Assembly (NCBI GenBank): GCA_027924585.1
Contig: BSBM01000442.1
Span: forward strand, 1,488,001-1,552,000
DNA: 64,000 nt
DNA from: Larix kaempferi
Lineage: Eukaryota; Streptophyta; Pinopsida; Pinales; Pinaceae
Direction: 5' to 3'
The position numbers and the translations under genes are program-made. Below the pieces are notes generated by a model. It had not been told where the DNA came from. It saw only the letters and a list, made by a program, of their open reading frames with translations, and did not search any database. Positions 1 through 11,707 of the stretch are shown here, piece by piece. Position 1 is the first letter of the stretch, and the number at the start of each line of letters is the position of its first letter.

Positions 1-595
1 AAATTTAAATAACAAATAAATTTATATTTGTAATTTGACATTTGTAAATACTAAATTATAATTTTATAAAACTATAATACCATGTGTTGAGATTTTTACC
101 CAAAAAAATAAAAAATAAAATGTAAGATATAAAATATGAAATACCTGTGTTGTGTAGTGTGTTATGGCTGGGAGGGGGCAACTCACTGTGAGTGTGAGCT
201 TGTGTTGAGCCATAAAATCAAACTTTGAGCATGTTCTGAGAGCCTGAGACTTGAAAGGGGGTCGCGAGCTGTGGTCTTCAAGCTGAGAGGGGCACGCGTG
301 GGATTGCAGGCAGGGGAGTTGCGTGTGGGACTACATACGGGAGCCGATTTAGCAAGTAGTGGCACGGGGAGTGATGGGTAGAACCATAGGGCAAAGGGTT
401 ATGGAGGTGTTGGAGTGATGGGTAGAGAAAAGGGTTATGCGGGTGCAATGAGTTAGAGTGTAGGTTAGGAATGTAGGATAGAGTAGAGGGAATAGGAGGG
501 GGTTGCGGGTTAAAGGAATAGGGGAGGGTTAGGTTAGGGGGGTGTTACATAAAGTTTCTAATTAAAAATTTTAATTTTTTAGGTTTTGTATTTTA
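1..595. other. AT-rich then G-rich sequence without a recognised gene
   Basis: The first 150 bases are very AT-rich. Bases 400-550 are purine-rich with repeated GGGTTA/GGTTAGG-like words. I see no coding homology, terminal repeat or RNA gene here. The short open frame at 183-365 has no family resemblance and I do not call it. Confidence 0.4.
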
Positions 596-609
596 TTTTT
601 ATTTTAATT

Positions 610-832
610 GTGTAGGTCAAGGGACGTCCAAGAGTCCCTGATTGGTTGGGAACGTCTCTGAGAAGTTCCCGATTTTGATGGGTACGTTTAGGGTACGACT
701 CAAAAGTCCCCAAGTCCCCAACGGAGTCCTCGATGAATTGAGGAAGTTTCCGAGGAGTTCCAAAGTCCCCGGAACATGGGAACGCAGGAAACGTAGGAAA
801 TTTTGGGGGGGACGGGTCCCCATGCAACATAG
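610..832. mobile_element. Right terminus of a hAT-like element (GGGGAC/GTCCC subterminal class)
   Basis: This GC-rich block has many GTCCC and GGGAC words (GGGACGTCC near 621, GGGGGACGGGTCCC near 806). Read inward from 832 on the minus strand it starts CTATGTTGCATGGGGACC, which matches the end of the verified elements at 54010 and 37197 (CTATGTTGCAGG). The matching left end is not in the window, so no target duplication can be tested. The call rests on the shared terminus and on the dense palindromic words. Confidence 0.5.
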
Positions 833-1689
833 GTTCTAGTTTATACCAACCATGGTCCAACTGTCATCCAGCTTGTTCTTATCAGTTATTATACCCAAAT
901 TCATTACCAGTTCCAATCCAATCACGGTCTAACAATCAATTCATCCCAGTATAGGTACTCATAACTTTGGGCCACTATTCATGGCTACGGATTATGGATG
1001 GATAAAAAGCTAAAACCCTATTTCACATTATTTGTTCTCATTCTATCACTCAGTTTACTCATCTTTGCCAAGGCTTTAAACGTGCTTCTCACTAGTTTGA
1101 GAAGAAGACTTGTGAGAACTTGGAGGGGAAATTCAAGGCTGCCATAGTCAGATTAATTGTTGCTCAATCGTTGAAGAGGTAATCTCTAAGCATGTTCTTG
1201 CATGGTTATTTTTCTTGTATTGAATGCTCTCTTTTCCTCAATCTATTGCCATCTTTTCACAAAAATTAAGATAACTTTGTAGTGTATGGTTCCATTTTTT
1301 ATTATGATGGTGTTTGTAATGGATATAAGTCATATAATAAAATAGGAAAGTAATATATAAAGTTGCCTAAACTAACAAAAGGCATGACTCTTCATAGAGA
1401 TACCGCTTAGAGTGTATTTATACTTAAGGCTATCCTCATTGTAATCATCTTATCAATCTTATCAATTATCCAATATATTAGTATGCTTTATAGACATCTT
1501 CCTCTCTGTTGCATATAAGCATTTTTATTCGTATTGCATTGGTATAACAGCCAATCATTGCAACATATCCATTGCAAACTCGGCACCAAAATTCATGGAG
1601 TCGTGAGCTATCAACTCAACAAATAGTCACTTTTCTAGAATGACACAACAAAATGCTAGTCTATCCTTGTGAACTATAAGCTCTTCTTC
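833..1689. other. No recognised gene
   Basis: The sequence is AT-rich and non-coding. It lacks long frames in either strand and I found no LTR ends, tRNA-like boxes or terminal inverted repeats. It may be decayed LINE or LTR sequence, but I cannot support that. Confidence 0.3.
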
Positions 1690-3262
1690 TACAACAAAAT
1701 AAGAGTACATGAGGACTTCTGAAAATAAATATCTTCTCTACATCGCATCCAAGATGTCTCTCATGGACACTCTCATTCAACCCACATTCCTCTATGGTTC
1801 AAAGATTTGGTGGCCTTGTCTACTAGATGTTGATTGGGCCTCAACAAAGAGAGTGCAGATCCCCCCCCCTTCATCGCATCATCAAATGCAAGCAAAACGT
1901 TCCTCAACCCATCACGCTTGCCGAGTTCGTTGCTAGCCCCTTGTGGCTTGAGATGATGTTCTGCCTTGTCTCCCTCTTACTCGGGGATAAGGCGTGATCG
2001 ATATTTGGCCTATCTCTCATCACAATCCATTGCCTTAGCTAGCCCTTCAAGCCCTACTAGATCTTGGTATGCAGGGGTTACAGATCTTTTGCCATTTGTT
2101 GGTATGGGGATGGACAGGCATCCTCCATTTAGATATTCCTTGGATGCATCGGGCCACCTATTACCTACCAAGCAGGAGTTGAATAGAATCATCTAAGACA
2201 ACATTTATAGGCAATTTGTGCAAGTCAATTGGATCAACCCTCAAGGCAAGTTATGTCCAAAGATGGGCTTTTGTGTACACATTTCATGGATTTGAGGGAC
2301 GCTCTCATTGTTCAACCCCATTACACACTCTGCCATTGGACACATGCCATTTCTATTCCTTTAGGCCAATTTAGAATGGGTTCTCATCGTCTAAGAGTGG
2401 AGATAGATCACCATATTGATCGATCAGACATGATCTGTCAAGTGTGTCAACTTCCTGAGGTTGAGACCGAGGAGCACTTCATCTTTTGGTGCCCTATCTA
2501 CTATAAGATTTGCGGTTGCATTGTCTCTTTAGGGACCTTCTTCTCACGAAGTTTCAAACTCTGACTAACTTCTTCAGATATTCCGATCAAAGATGGTTGA
2601 CCTTACACTTGTAGGAGGCCCTCCAACTTTGCTCCCTCATCCTTCAGCAAAATTCGCAGTCGAGACCGACCTCCACTCAATGGATCACTTTCTTCTTCCC
2701 AATGCTACCTTCCTCCACCAAGAGATCAACAAAGGACAGCATTGCTTCTGACCGTAGATCAAATAGGACATGGAGGACCACCTCTACTTCAGCTCGACAT
2801 TAGCGGCATGGCCATTGGCGACTCCATCCCAGCAATCGAACGACCTCATCCAGATCACAGCAACAGGCTCGCCACTCCATGCGCACGCACACTACCCATT
2901 ATAGCTCCTCTTTCATTTATTCCTCCAGTCAAAGTATTATTTTGAGATTCTTTCCTTCAGCTTCAAATGTTAGGAGAGATGCTTCCAATGCTTCCAAAGC
3001 ACCATGACATACTCACAATTTTTGTACCACAGTTTCCAAATCCACTCCCTTTGTCCATTTTTCTTCTGTATCAAATCCCTTTGTACATCTCTTTGGATCG
3101 GCTCTCCATCTTTGGAGATAGCTCTTCTTGGGTTTTGGGTTTTTAGGTTAGAGACTTACCTCTTACTTTTTATAAGAGTTGCCTTAGCACTCCCACATTG
3201 TATTGACATCATGGTCATTCGTTGGTCATTGATAAAAGTATCTTACTTTATCTACCAATTAT
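1690..3262 (+). mobile_element. LINE (non-LTR retrotransposon) 3' fragment, decayed
   Basis: Broken plus-strand frames give the C-terminal part of a LINE reverse transcriptase. At 1740-1850 a segment resembles SLMDTLIQPTFLYGSKIW, which follows the RT thumb. At about 2365-2520 the motif RLRVEI...CQVCQLPEVETEEHFIFWCPIYY is a C-x2-C...H...C zinc-like tail that these elements carry after the RT. The same order occurs in the second copy at 32110-35050. The 3' untranslated part shares the word GTTAGGAGAGATG with that copy and ends with TCATTGATAAAAGTATCTTA near 3220-3245, matching the (TCTTR)n tails of this family. Many stops and frameshifts show it is dead. Confidence 0.7.
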
Positions 3263-3402
3263 TGCCAAGGAAATGCCTATGGAGATCCCAAGGTTGTCCA
3301 AGAAGATTCAACCTGAGCATTAACAAGAATCTCCTACACAAGATAAACCACCCTATCTCAATAAAAAGGACGAACAATGTCAAAACAAGATAATGCACAC
3401 TG

Positions 3403-3723
3403 TTGAGAATATCCTTGGAGCCTCAAGCCAAGGCCGATGAGTGCCACTTCAACAAAGAAAGCGAAGATAAAGGTGAAGATTCCAAATCCAAATCCAAATT
3501 GGAATGTGACTCTAAAGACTTCGATTCCAAATCCCAATCCCAATCCAATAGGGAATGTGAAGAAAACGAAGAAGATAGTGATTCCATTATGGAAACTGAT
3601 GTAAATGTGGAAGACAAGGACAGTCGACGCGATGAAGAAGACAATGTTTTGAGGGGGGCACTAGTTAGGAAAACACAAAGAAGCAAGCAAAGTCAAAGGC
3701 CTCACCCATCATCAAAGCTATAA
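3403..3723 (+). CDS. Short acidic/serine-rich open frame, function unknown
   Basis: An open frame of 106 residues is rich in Asp, Glu, Ser and Lys, with a repetitive DSKSKS/DSKSQSQS stretch. It has no recognised domain and no splice context. It lies just after a LINE tail and just before an LTR-like block, so it is more likely transposon-derived or chance low-complexity sequence than a host gene. The reverse strand is also open because of the repetitive composition. Confidence 0.15.
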   Translation: MRISLEPQAKADECHFNKESEDKGEDSKSKSKLECDSKDFDSKSQSQSNRECEENEEDSDSIMETDVNVEDKDSRRDEEDNVLRGALVRKTQRSKQSQRPHPSSKL

Positions 3724-3828
3724 AAAACAAAAAGGAAACTCTTGAGCTATTAGAATATAAGGATTATTATTTAGGTTGGGCTAATGTTCAATTTCTGTGT
3801 AAAGCAGTTTATCCCACATCGTTCCACG

Positions 3829-4795
3829 TGTTGAAAAAGTTAACTCTGGAGGTCCTACCATATTTTTGGTGTGGGTGTGATGAGGAGGACCAGAAAGTTT
3901 TGTCCTTTGTGTATTTATGTAATAAAGTGACGTTTATGTAAATAAAGTGATGTTTTGTACTTTATAAAAGTGGGTCACTTAAGTGATGTATTTCTTTAAT
4001 TAATTATTTATTAATTGAGAAAAGTACATCTATTGTGAACCATAGATCTCCTAATCTAATCTTAGACATTGATTAGGTAGTTTCTTGGTAGTTAGGGTTA
4101 GTTGGTGAAAAATAAAGTATAAAAGAAGACAAAGGGACAAATGAAGATCACTCACCATCAGAGAAGAATAAGAGAAAAAGAAGAAGAAGAAGAAGAAGAA
4201 AGCTTCCAAGAAGAACTTGGCACATTTCCCAAGAGATTTTCAGTAGCACATTTCCCAAGACAGCCAGCAAGAAGGCACGGTTCCCAAGACAGTTTTGCAG
4301 CAGTTTGTACATCACGTTTTCCAGCAGTCCGTACAGCACGTGTGGGCGCAGAAATTGATGCAGAAGGTACAGAATTGATTACTGTCAGTCTGGTCCATAC
4401 AGCAGAATTTATGGCACGAGTTGGGCACGAATTTCGAGGGAGCATTTAATGCAGAAAAGGAACAGTCCGTACATCTAAAACTGGCACGTGTGAGCAAGGC
4501 CGTACACTTTTCTGTGGGCACGAATTTCAAGGCAACAGTCTGAAAAACATAAGTAGGGTTAATTTGCCAGTTTATGAGTGAAGGAAATTTCTGTGTGAAG
4601 AAGTTTCAAAATTCTTTTTAATGAAATTTTTCTCATAGGGTTTTACCCAGTCTTTGACCAAAATTCTTGTGTTCATCTTGCTTAAACTTATTTTCAGTAT
4701 TTGGGATTATCTTTGGGAGTACATTTTGAAGTTGTGGTTTTACTTTCAGAATTTTAAGTTAAAACCCTAGTTATCAAAGTGTTTGACAAAATGTG
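3829..4795 (+). mobile_element. LTR-like block (copia type), boundaries approximate
   Basis: The block starts with TGTTGAAAAAG and has the layout of the other copia LTRs here: a long AT-rich front, AAAGTATAAAAG near 4114 as a TATA candidate, a purine stretch with (GAA)n at 4177-4201, a cluster of GTACAG/CGTACAG words at 4310-4510, then TTTTACCC and a T-rich tail. The GCACAGAAAT-like words resemble the LTR of copia B at 40042. I see no primer-binding site directly after it, and no paired LTR or target duplication, so the ends are uncertain. Confidence 0.4.
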
Positions 4796-4835
4796 TGAAT
4801 GAGCAAATTTCATATTTTAAAGTCAATTTTCTTCA

Positions 4836-5060
4836 CCACGGGGACGCATCCCCTAGTGTTCAGCGGGGACGCATCCCCTAGGGTCAGGGGCATGCTCCCC
4901 TCGTTTCCCAAGCCCTAGGGGCTTGGGGACTCCTTGGGAAACGTTTCTGCACGTCCCCTTTTCCCGAAATCTTGAGGAAACGCACAAGGAACGTCCAAGA
5001 GAATTGGGGGGCATCTGGGAGTCCCCCTTACAATAAGGGGGACTCCCAGATGCCCCCACA
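4836..5060. repeat. GC-rich palindromic block, possible short hAT-like element
   Basis: A 225-bp island of GGGGACGCATCCCC-type words lies in AT-rich DNA. Two direct copies of GGGGACGCATCCCCTAG lie at 4839-4880. The right part forms the strong hairpin listed separately. The composition matches the subterminal arrays of the verified hAT elements. Flanking TTTCATA words (left near 4809, right near 5073) are only a weak candidate target duplication, so element status is not established. Confidence 0.35.
5007..5057. repeat. Perfect 24-bp inverted repeat with 3-base loop
   Basis: GGGGGCATCTGGGAGTCC... at 5007-5030 is followed by CAA and then by its exact reverse complement at 5034-5057. It would form a 24-bp GC-rich hairpin in DNA or RNA. 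It lies at the right edge of the GGGGAC palindromic island. Confidence 0.9.
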
Positions 5061-6149
5061 TGATTAATTTTTTTCATAACTTAAAAATAAATAAAATCAT
5101 GGTTTAGTCAATGTGCCATTGGTCACTCATGAGAGTGACTCTGACTTGAATAGTGCCACTCCCATTGATGGTCCTAATCGCTTCACGCAATGGATGCATG
5201 GGGAGGACCAGTAAATGGAACTTCTCTTTCATGCTCTTTTGATGCTTTCAACTTTCTTTTCGCTACTTTTATTTCCAGTGTTCATTGTCCATTGTTAGTT
5301 TTCAGTTTAACCTTTGACTCTAGAAGTAGATATTGTCATTGATGACCTCAGATTGAGTCTTTAACTCATCACTCTTTTGACTTTTTAAATTCAAAGGTGT
5401 TTAAGACTTTAAGTTTATGTGACATGTCTATGATTCAATTTTATAATTATAATATTTTAAATTTTTATCTATTGTTTATGTTTATAATTCAAATTTATAA
5501 TGGAAGATTTGCATGTATTATAAATTTAGAATTTATCAATGTGAAATTCAATTACTCAAATGATAAATGATTCATGAATCAATAATGAATTTATTCATTA
5601 TTGGTATGCTTTTCTCTTGCATCACAAGATGATTTGGAGAATCAGAAAACTGTTATTAGGAATTGAGGCCACTACCATATTCAACTTGCCATACAACTGC
5701 CATTTTTTGTTCAGGTGTACATCATACGATTTTTTGCACCACCATACTTTCAGTCACCATTTTTTTGTTTGTTAGCCCAATTTTTTGTACCGCCAATTTA
5801 AAAGATAGTCGCCATACAGATTGAGCTGCATGTCGTATGATCAAGCTGCCTGTAGTACGAGTCACATGTTGTACGTTGGAACTGTCATCATACAATTTCA
5901 GTCATCATACAACCTAATTAAATCTGTCATATGACTTGTCATCCACCATACAACCTATCATCCACCATATAGGACCTTTCAACCATCATACGAATTATGA
6001 TGCCTCTGTATAGCTCAAGATCCAGTGGTACAATCTATTGCAAGGTTCTTTCCGTACAATCAATCATACAATGCAGATTAAAGCATACAATCAATGATAC
6101 GATTTCAATCAAGTTGATTTTTGTAGTTGTTAATTAAATTTTGTTTTAG
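5061..6149. other. AT-rich spacer and CATAC/GTACG-rich leader-like sequence
   Basis: Bases 5061-5640 are AT-rich with no coding signal. From about 5690 to 6110 the words CATAC, GTACG and CCATACA recur every 10-25 bases, like the U5/leader parts of copia LTRs elsewhere in the window. A TTTTGTTTTAG acceptor-like string abuts the copia pol at 6150. I cannot define LTR ends here. Confidence 0.3.
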
Positions 6150-7667
6150 GCTGCACAACATGATGTGTGGCAAGAGGCCATGGTTGAGGAGTATGACTCA
6201 ATCATGAAGAATCAGGTATGGGAGGTTGTTCGGAGGCCAGGGGATAAAAAGGTGGTGGGATCCAGATGGATCTACAAGGTAAAGCATGCAGCAAATGGAA
6301 GTGTGGAGAAGTACAAGGCACGCTTCGTGGCGAAGGGGTATTCACAGAAGGAAGGTATTGACTATGAGGAAACCTTCGCCCTTGTCGCTAGGTATTCTTC
6401 TATTCGGACTATCCTATCATTAGCAACAGAGATGGGTTGGCGCATTTATCTGATGGACATGAAGACAACCTTCCTCAACGGAGTTATTGAGGAAGAGGTT
6501 TATATTGAGCAACCAGAGGGGTTTGAGGCAGAGAGTAGAGAGTCGCATGTAAGCAAGTTGCAAAGAGCTCTTTATGGGCTCAAGCAGGCACCTCGAGCAT
6601 GGTACTCAAGGATTGACAGCTATCTACGAGAGATGGGCTTCCAGCGAAGTGAGGTAGACCATAACTTGTACTTCTTGTCAGGTGAGGTACCTCTCATAAT
6701 GGTACTATAAGTGGATGATCTCTTTCTTATAGGAGATGAGAGGTTGATCAGTGACTACAAGTCCAATCTTGCAGTGGAGTTTGAGATGAAAGACCTTGGG
6801 TTGATGCATTACTTCCTAGGTCTGGAGGTTTGGCAAAGAGAGAGGTGCTTCTTCATTGGACAGGAGAAGTATGTAGTGGAGATCTTGAAGAGATTCAAGA
6901 TGGAGGACTGTAGATCTATGGCCACACCTTTAGTTACCAACTAAAGGAAGATTGATGTATCGGGATCAGAGGATTTTGATCCTACACTATATAGGCAGCT
7001 TATCGGGTCGCTTATGTATCTGGTCAACACTCGACCAAACATTAGCTTTGCAGTCAACTCTTTGAGTCAGTTCATGGTGAACCCTCGAAGAGTACATTGG
7101 ACAACTGTGAAGCACATACTTCGCTACATCAGAGGTACAATGGAGTATGGTTTGGTTTATGAGCGCAGTGGGAGTATACAATTGGCAGGTTTCACGGATG
7201 TTGACTCGGTAGGATGTGTAGAGGATCGAAAGAGCACTTCAGGTTGTTGCTTCAGCATTGGATCAGGGGTTGTCTCTTGGTTCAGCAGGAAGCAGAAGTC
7301 AGTTGCATTGAGTTCAGCAGAGGCTTAGTACATGGCAGCCAGCATGGCTGCATGTGAGGGGATGTGGCTCAGGAAGTTGCTCTCAGGATTGTTCGCGAGT
7401 GAGTTGGAGACTACTATAGTTCACTGTGATAATCAGAGTGGTATCAACCTTTCTGAGAATCCAATGTTCAATGATAGGAGTAAACACATTGACATCCAAT
7501 ATCACTTCCTCAGAGATTGTGTTCAGAGAGGAACCATTCGGTTGGAGTACATTCAGACAGATGAGTAGGTGGCAGACATATTCACCAAGGCACTTTGCAA
7601 ACTCATGTTTGTAAAGTTCAAAGACAAGTTGGGGTTGTTACCGAATCCCTTCCTCGTTGAGAGGGAG
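6150..7667 (+). pseudogene. Copia C: reverse transcriptase-RNase H fragment with in-frame stops
   Basis: This is the 3' half of a Ty1/copia pol gene. It begins at the RT finger region (WQEAMVEEYDSIMKNQVWEVV), runs through YLMDMKTTFLNG and YGLKQAPRAWYSRID, and reaches the catalytic VDDLF motif, where the usual tyrosine codon is now a stop (6708-6710). The connection and RNase H domains follow: GSLMYLVNTRPNI, STSGCCFSIGSG, the DNQSGINLSENPMFNDRSKHID motif and DIFTKAL. Further stops fall at 6942, 7326 and 7566. gag, protease and integrase are missing. It ends in a purine run (GAGAGGGAG, 7659-7667), a polypurine tract directly before an LTR. Confidence 0.9.
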
Positions 7668-8558
7668 TGTTAGAAACTGACAACAAGGAAGGTCTTCCTG
7701 CATTGCATGTGTCCTTGCATGCAGAAGACTTAAATAATGAAGCCAATTGTATTTAATGTATTTTTCCTAAGTTTTACTTTGGAAAATATATTAAAGTGAT
7801 CTAATTATTAATTGACTTGATGGAACACTTTTTTTATAAAGTGAAAGTGAAAAATATTTAAGTAATGGCTAATCTAATCTTGGCCATTGATCTCACCGAA
7901 GGATCTCATACATTGATCCATAGTGAGATTAGGTTTTTCGCTTAGCCAATGAGTTAAAAGGAGGATCAATTGGTGGAGAGGACACAAATTCCAACAGGGA
8001 TGGAGAGAGAAGTTTGAGAAAGAGAAATTTTGCAGAGAAGACGGAGGAGCAAAGAATCAGAGATTGACAGAGTGATCAGGCAAGTAGGACTGTACGGGTT
8101 AGCTAAGAGAGAGAGAGAGAGGCCTTACAGCAGGTCATACAGCAGGCCGTACAGCAACAGGTCGTACCACAACTCGCACGTGTGAGCTGTACGGTACGGA
8201 TTCCATACAGCTGAGTAGGAGGCCATACTGGGCCATGAGGTATTTCTCAGTGTTACTACAGAGGTTCGATTTTGCCAAGTTGGGCATAAATCGATTTCTA
8301 CATTGTATTGCTCAATATTTTCTTAATAAAATATTTTCTCAGACTACTGCACCGGTTTTCCCATCTTGGGTTTTGTACGGGGGTTTGTACCCAAAAAGAT
8401 TATGTTGTCTCTATCGATGTGATTGATTGGTAGTTCTTTCAGTATTTATTTTCCATTGCATAGTGAAGAAATCCATATGTGGTTAACAGTAATAATTTGG
8501 GTTTAATTAATTAATCCAGCATACTCTAGCCCTAGAGTGGATTTTAAGGAAATTTACA
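7668..8558 (+). mobile_element. 3' LTR of copia C
   Basis: It starts TGTTAGAAAC immediately after the polypurine tract and ends near GAAATTTACA. It contains GAGAGAGAGAGAG and a cluster of GTACAGC/CATACAGC words at 8070-8230, AATAAAATATT at 8325 as a polyadenylation-type signal, and GGTTTTCCCATCTTGGGTTTTG followed by GTACCCAAAAAG. The 3' part resembles the end of the LTR at 26702-27573 (CCTAG...ATTTACA versus CCTAGGGATTAG...TTAACA). The exact right end is inferred. Confidence 0.6.
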
Positions 8559-8575
8559 CAGTGGACCTCACAGCG

Positions 8576-8761
8576 TCTCCAGCATGGAAGTACAGCCAAG
8601 AGCACCCCAGGTTCATTACGTCCCAAGTACCACCTGCGTCTTCCACCATGCGAGAACCAGCTCTGCGTCTTCTCCAGCATGGGATTACAGCCAGGAGCAC
8701 CCCAGGTGCATTACGTCCCAAGGACCACCTGCATCTTCCACCATGCGAGAACCAGCTCTAG
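8576..8761. repeat. 95-bp direct tandem repeat, two copies
   Basis: TCTCCAGCATGG starts copies at 8576 and 8671, with about 90% identity through CCATGCGAGAACCAGCTCT. It lies directly at the 3' end of the inverted copia F pol, the same position in which copia A carries its 47-bp array, so it may be the 3' untranslated repeat of copia F. Confidence 0.85.
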
Positions 8762-8762
8762 T

Positions 8763-10560
8763 GCATCTGCGTCTTTCAGTCTCATCATTCCCTCTTTCGA
8801 GGAACTTCGATCTGGATAACACCAAGCCTCTCTTTGAAGTACTCAAACTTCACTTTGGCTAACGGCTTGGTCAACACATCGGCTATTTGCTCGTCTATCG
8901 CCACATACTGGAGCTTTACTGCTCCTCTCTGCACCATATCCCAAATATAGTGGTACTTGATCTCAATATGCTTTCGACTTGTCATGGAACACCGGGTTCT
9001 CAGACAACTTCACGCAACTCTAGTTGTCACAGAAGATACAAGATGCCTCGAGCTCGGGATCAAACAAATCTGTAAGTAGCTTTCGAAGCCATACTGCCTC
9101 ACAGATAGCCGAACAAGTTGCAACATACTCTGCTTAGGATGTACTCAGCGCCACACATGACTGCTTCCTGCTAAACCAGGAGATCATACCGGATCCCATA
9201 CTGAAGCAGCATCCTGAAGCGCTCTTCCTATTTGTGGAACTACCTGCCCAATTAGAATCAACATAACCATGCAAGTTAATCTTCTGATTCGCCTCATACT
9301 TGAGCCCATAGTCAATTGTACCCTTCAGGTACCTCAATATATGCTTTGCAGCAATCAGTTGAACATGTCTCGGATCCATCAGGACCTGGCTCAGGGCACA
9401 ACAAAGCATATGTTTGGTCTCGTGTTCGTCAAATACATCAACTAACCAATCATCTGACGGTACATCGTGGCATCAACTGTCTCTGATGAAGCATCACACA
9501 GTAGCTTCAAGTTTGATGCCATTGGTGTGGCCATTGCCTTGCAGTCCATCATTCTGAATCCCTTCAAAATCTCTATTGCATACTTTCCTTGACCAAGGAA
9601 GATTCCATCTGCACTCTGCCACACCTCCATGCCTAAAAAATAATGCATCATACCCAGGTCCTTCATCTCGAATTCTGCAGCAAGCCTCTCTTTACGTCTG
9701 CAATGAGCTCATACTCACCTGTCAAAAACAGGTCATCTACATATAGTAGAAGTATCACTGGTCTTCCACCTTCAACCCTGAAGTAAAGGTTGGAATCTGC
9801 ATTACTCTTGGTAAAGCCTAAGCTCATCAGGAAGTTGTCCATCCTGTCATACCACGTCCTACATGCCTACTTCAATCCGTACAAGTAGTTCTTTAACTTG
9901 CACACATGAGTATGTCTGTCATGTGTCTCAAATCCCAATGGCTGCTCCACGTACACTTAGTCTTCAACTACACCATTCAAGAATGTTGTCTTGACGTCTA
10001 TCTGGTGTACCTTCCATTTCATTACTGCAGCCAATGCAAGTATAGATCTGTTGGAAGTGTATCTTGCTACAAGTGCAAATGTCTCCTCGTAGTCTATGCC
10101 TTCTTTCTGGGAGAAGCCACGTGCCACAAATCTTGCATTGTGTTTTTCAATGCCACCATCTGCAGCATGCTTGATCTTGTAGATCCACTTCGAAGTCACA
10201 ACATACTTCCCTTCTGGTCTCGAAACTATCTCCCAGACATCATTCTTCATAATCGACTGGTACTCCTTGAACATGGCATCCTTCCATTCCTTCTTCTCTA
10301 TTGCTTCTTCATAGTTGGAAGGTTCTTTCTCAATGATGTCACATAGCAGGGCCACATAGCTAAAATATGGTCTTGGTCTCTTGGTTTTTCTGTGCATCCC
10401 ATCTGGAGCGCCATATTTCTCTACATCTTGTATTGCTTCTCATGCCCATGTTGGTCTTCTTTTGTGGGATTTCTTCTTACGAGGTGGATCTATATATTCT
10501 TGTGGTTCTGCCATGTCGCGATCTTCGTGATCTTCTTGAATTGTCATAGTTGAATCATCA
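8763..10560 (-). pseudogene. Copia F: reverse transcriptase-RNase H remnant (minus strand)
   Basis: Read on the minus strand from 10560 it begins in the spacer before RT (HEDRDMAEPQE, SHKRRPTWA, RPRPYF). It continues with YQSIMKNDVWEIVSRPEG, VHQIDVKTTFLNG, an intact LLLYVDDLF catalytic motif near 9730-9755, then MKDLGMMHYFLGMEVW, and RNase H pieces YVDSNWAGS, SASGCCFSMGSGMISWFSRKQ and HIEIKYHYIWDMVQ, ending at PRKRE near 8785. Frameshifts break it into four pieces. Integrase, protease and gag are absent. It is close to copia A, with the same PRKRE end. Confidence 0.88.
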
Positions 10561-10738
10561 TCACAAGTTTCTCACGATCTTTCCTACAAGTCAATTTAGT
10601 TGCGTGATTAAAAACATTTCATAATTTTCAAAACAAATTCTTATGCATAGGTCACACAATCATGTAACTATCTTAGCCAATGCTTATCCATATCTCATAT
10701 TCATACAGCAACTTTCTAGATGCCTTCCATCTCTACCA
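10561..10738. other. Short AT-rich spacer between copia F and copia A
   Basis: This non-coding stretch is probably the truncation junction between the inverted copia F fragment and the 5' LTR of copia A. No target duplication could be assigned. Confidence 0.4.
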
Positions 10739-11264
10739 TGTTAAAGAAATGTAACTGCGGAAGATATTCTAAATGTATTTGTCTATTGTATTATTGTATT
10801 CCTCCTTCGGGAGATGTCATTGATGTAATTGATAATGTAAGAGTCATTGAAATAGTCAATGTAAACACTAATTGTTAGGTCGGCCTGGAATAACTAAGAA
10901 AGTATATTTTATTGTAAAGTATACAGGTCGGCCCAGTTAGTTGAGTTAGAGCCGACCTAATTAGTAAAAAGGTCAAGTCAATTGTAACATATAAATAAGG
11001 GATTGAGTTTCTCATTTGCATCACTCATCTCACTCACTCAAGTTCGCATAGGAGAGAGAGAAGTTCGCACAAGTGAAGGAGAGAAGTTGTTTTGTCTTGG
11101 GGTTTTTATCTTGTACTTGGTGAATTCTATATTGAGGAAGTTTTGTTAGGGTTTTCTCCCTTGTGCTTTCCCCGAGAGAAATATTGTGTTATTTGTGTTT
11201 GATATGCTTGTCTTTCTTTCAGTGAATGTAATGTTATAATGCTAAACAAAGTGAAAAACTAACA
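10739..11264 (+). repeat. 5' LTR of copia A (526 bp)
   Basis: It begins TGTTAAAGAAATG and ends AAAACTAACA directly before the primer-binding site. CATATAAATAAGGG near 10988 is a TATA candidate, followed by CTCACTCACTCAAG and a GAGAGAGAG tract. The same family occurs inverted at 18494-19060 and as a solo LTR at 57284-57824. All three share GGAAGATATT near the start and the GGTCGGCC/GGCCGACC core. Confidence 0.88.
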
Positions 11265-11276
11265 TGGTATCAAAGC
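11265..11276 (+). promoter_or_regulatory. Primer-binding site, initiator tRNA-Met type
   Basis: TGGTATCAAAGC begins at the first base after the LTR. It matches the plant initiator tRNA-Met 3' end complement (TGGTATCAGAGC) at 11 of 12 positions. Confidence 0.85.
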
Positions 11277-11707
11277 AAGCCTGAAAGAAAACATTGCACA
11301 GCCTCCACAACTGCACAAAACTAGGGCTTCTTATTTCGGGAGCTCTCTCCACAAATCAGCTGAAAAAGAGAGTGCATCTAACTCGCCTCACTAGGGCGCA
11401 TCTTTCTATCGAAGCAGAATTCAATTCCGAGAAATTTCATTTTGGGTCCCCCACTACAGCCCGGAGAACTAGGGCATCAAGTTTTTGGAACATCTGCTCA
11501 CAGAATCGGGAAAAGGAGTTCTTTGCTCAACTTGCCTTGAGGAGGCGCATCTTTTCATCCAATTAGTTTTCCAAAATCCCGAAGTTGGAAAATTAGGGTT
11601 TCTTTATCAAACCCTAGGTCAAGGAAGAAGCAGTTTTCAGAAGGCCAACTTTTACTGGTAAGTCCTACATCTATTCTAATTCCATTTGAGGTTCTCATTT
11701 TATCAAA

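Noticed and set aside
183-365. 60-residue open frame on the minus strand
   Set aside because: No domain, low complexity, in sequence without other coding signals.
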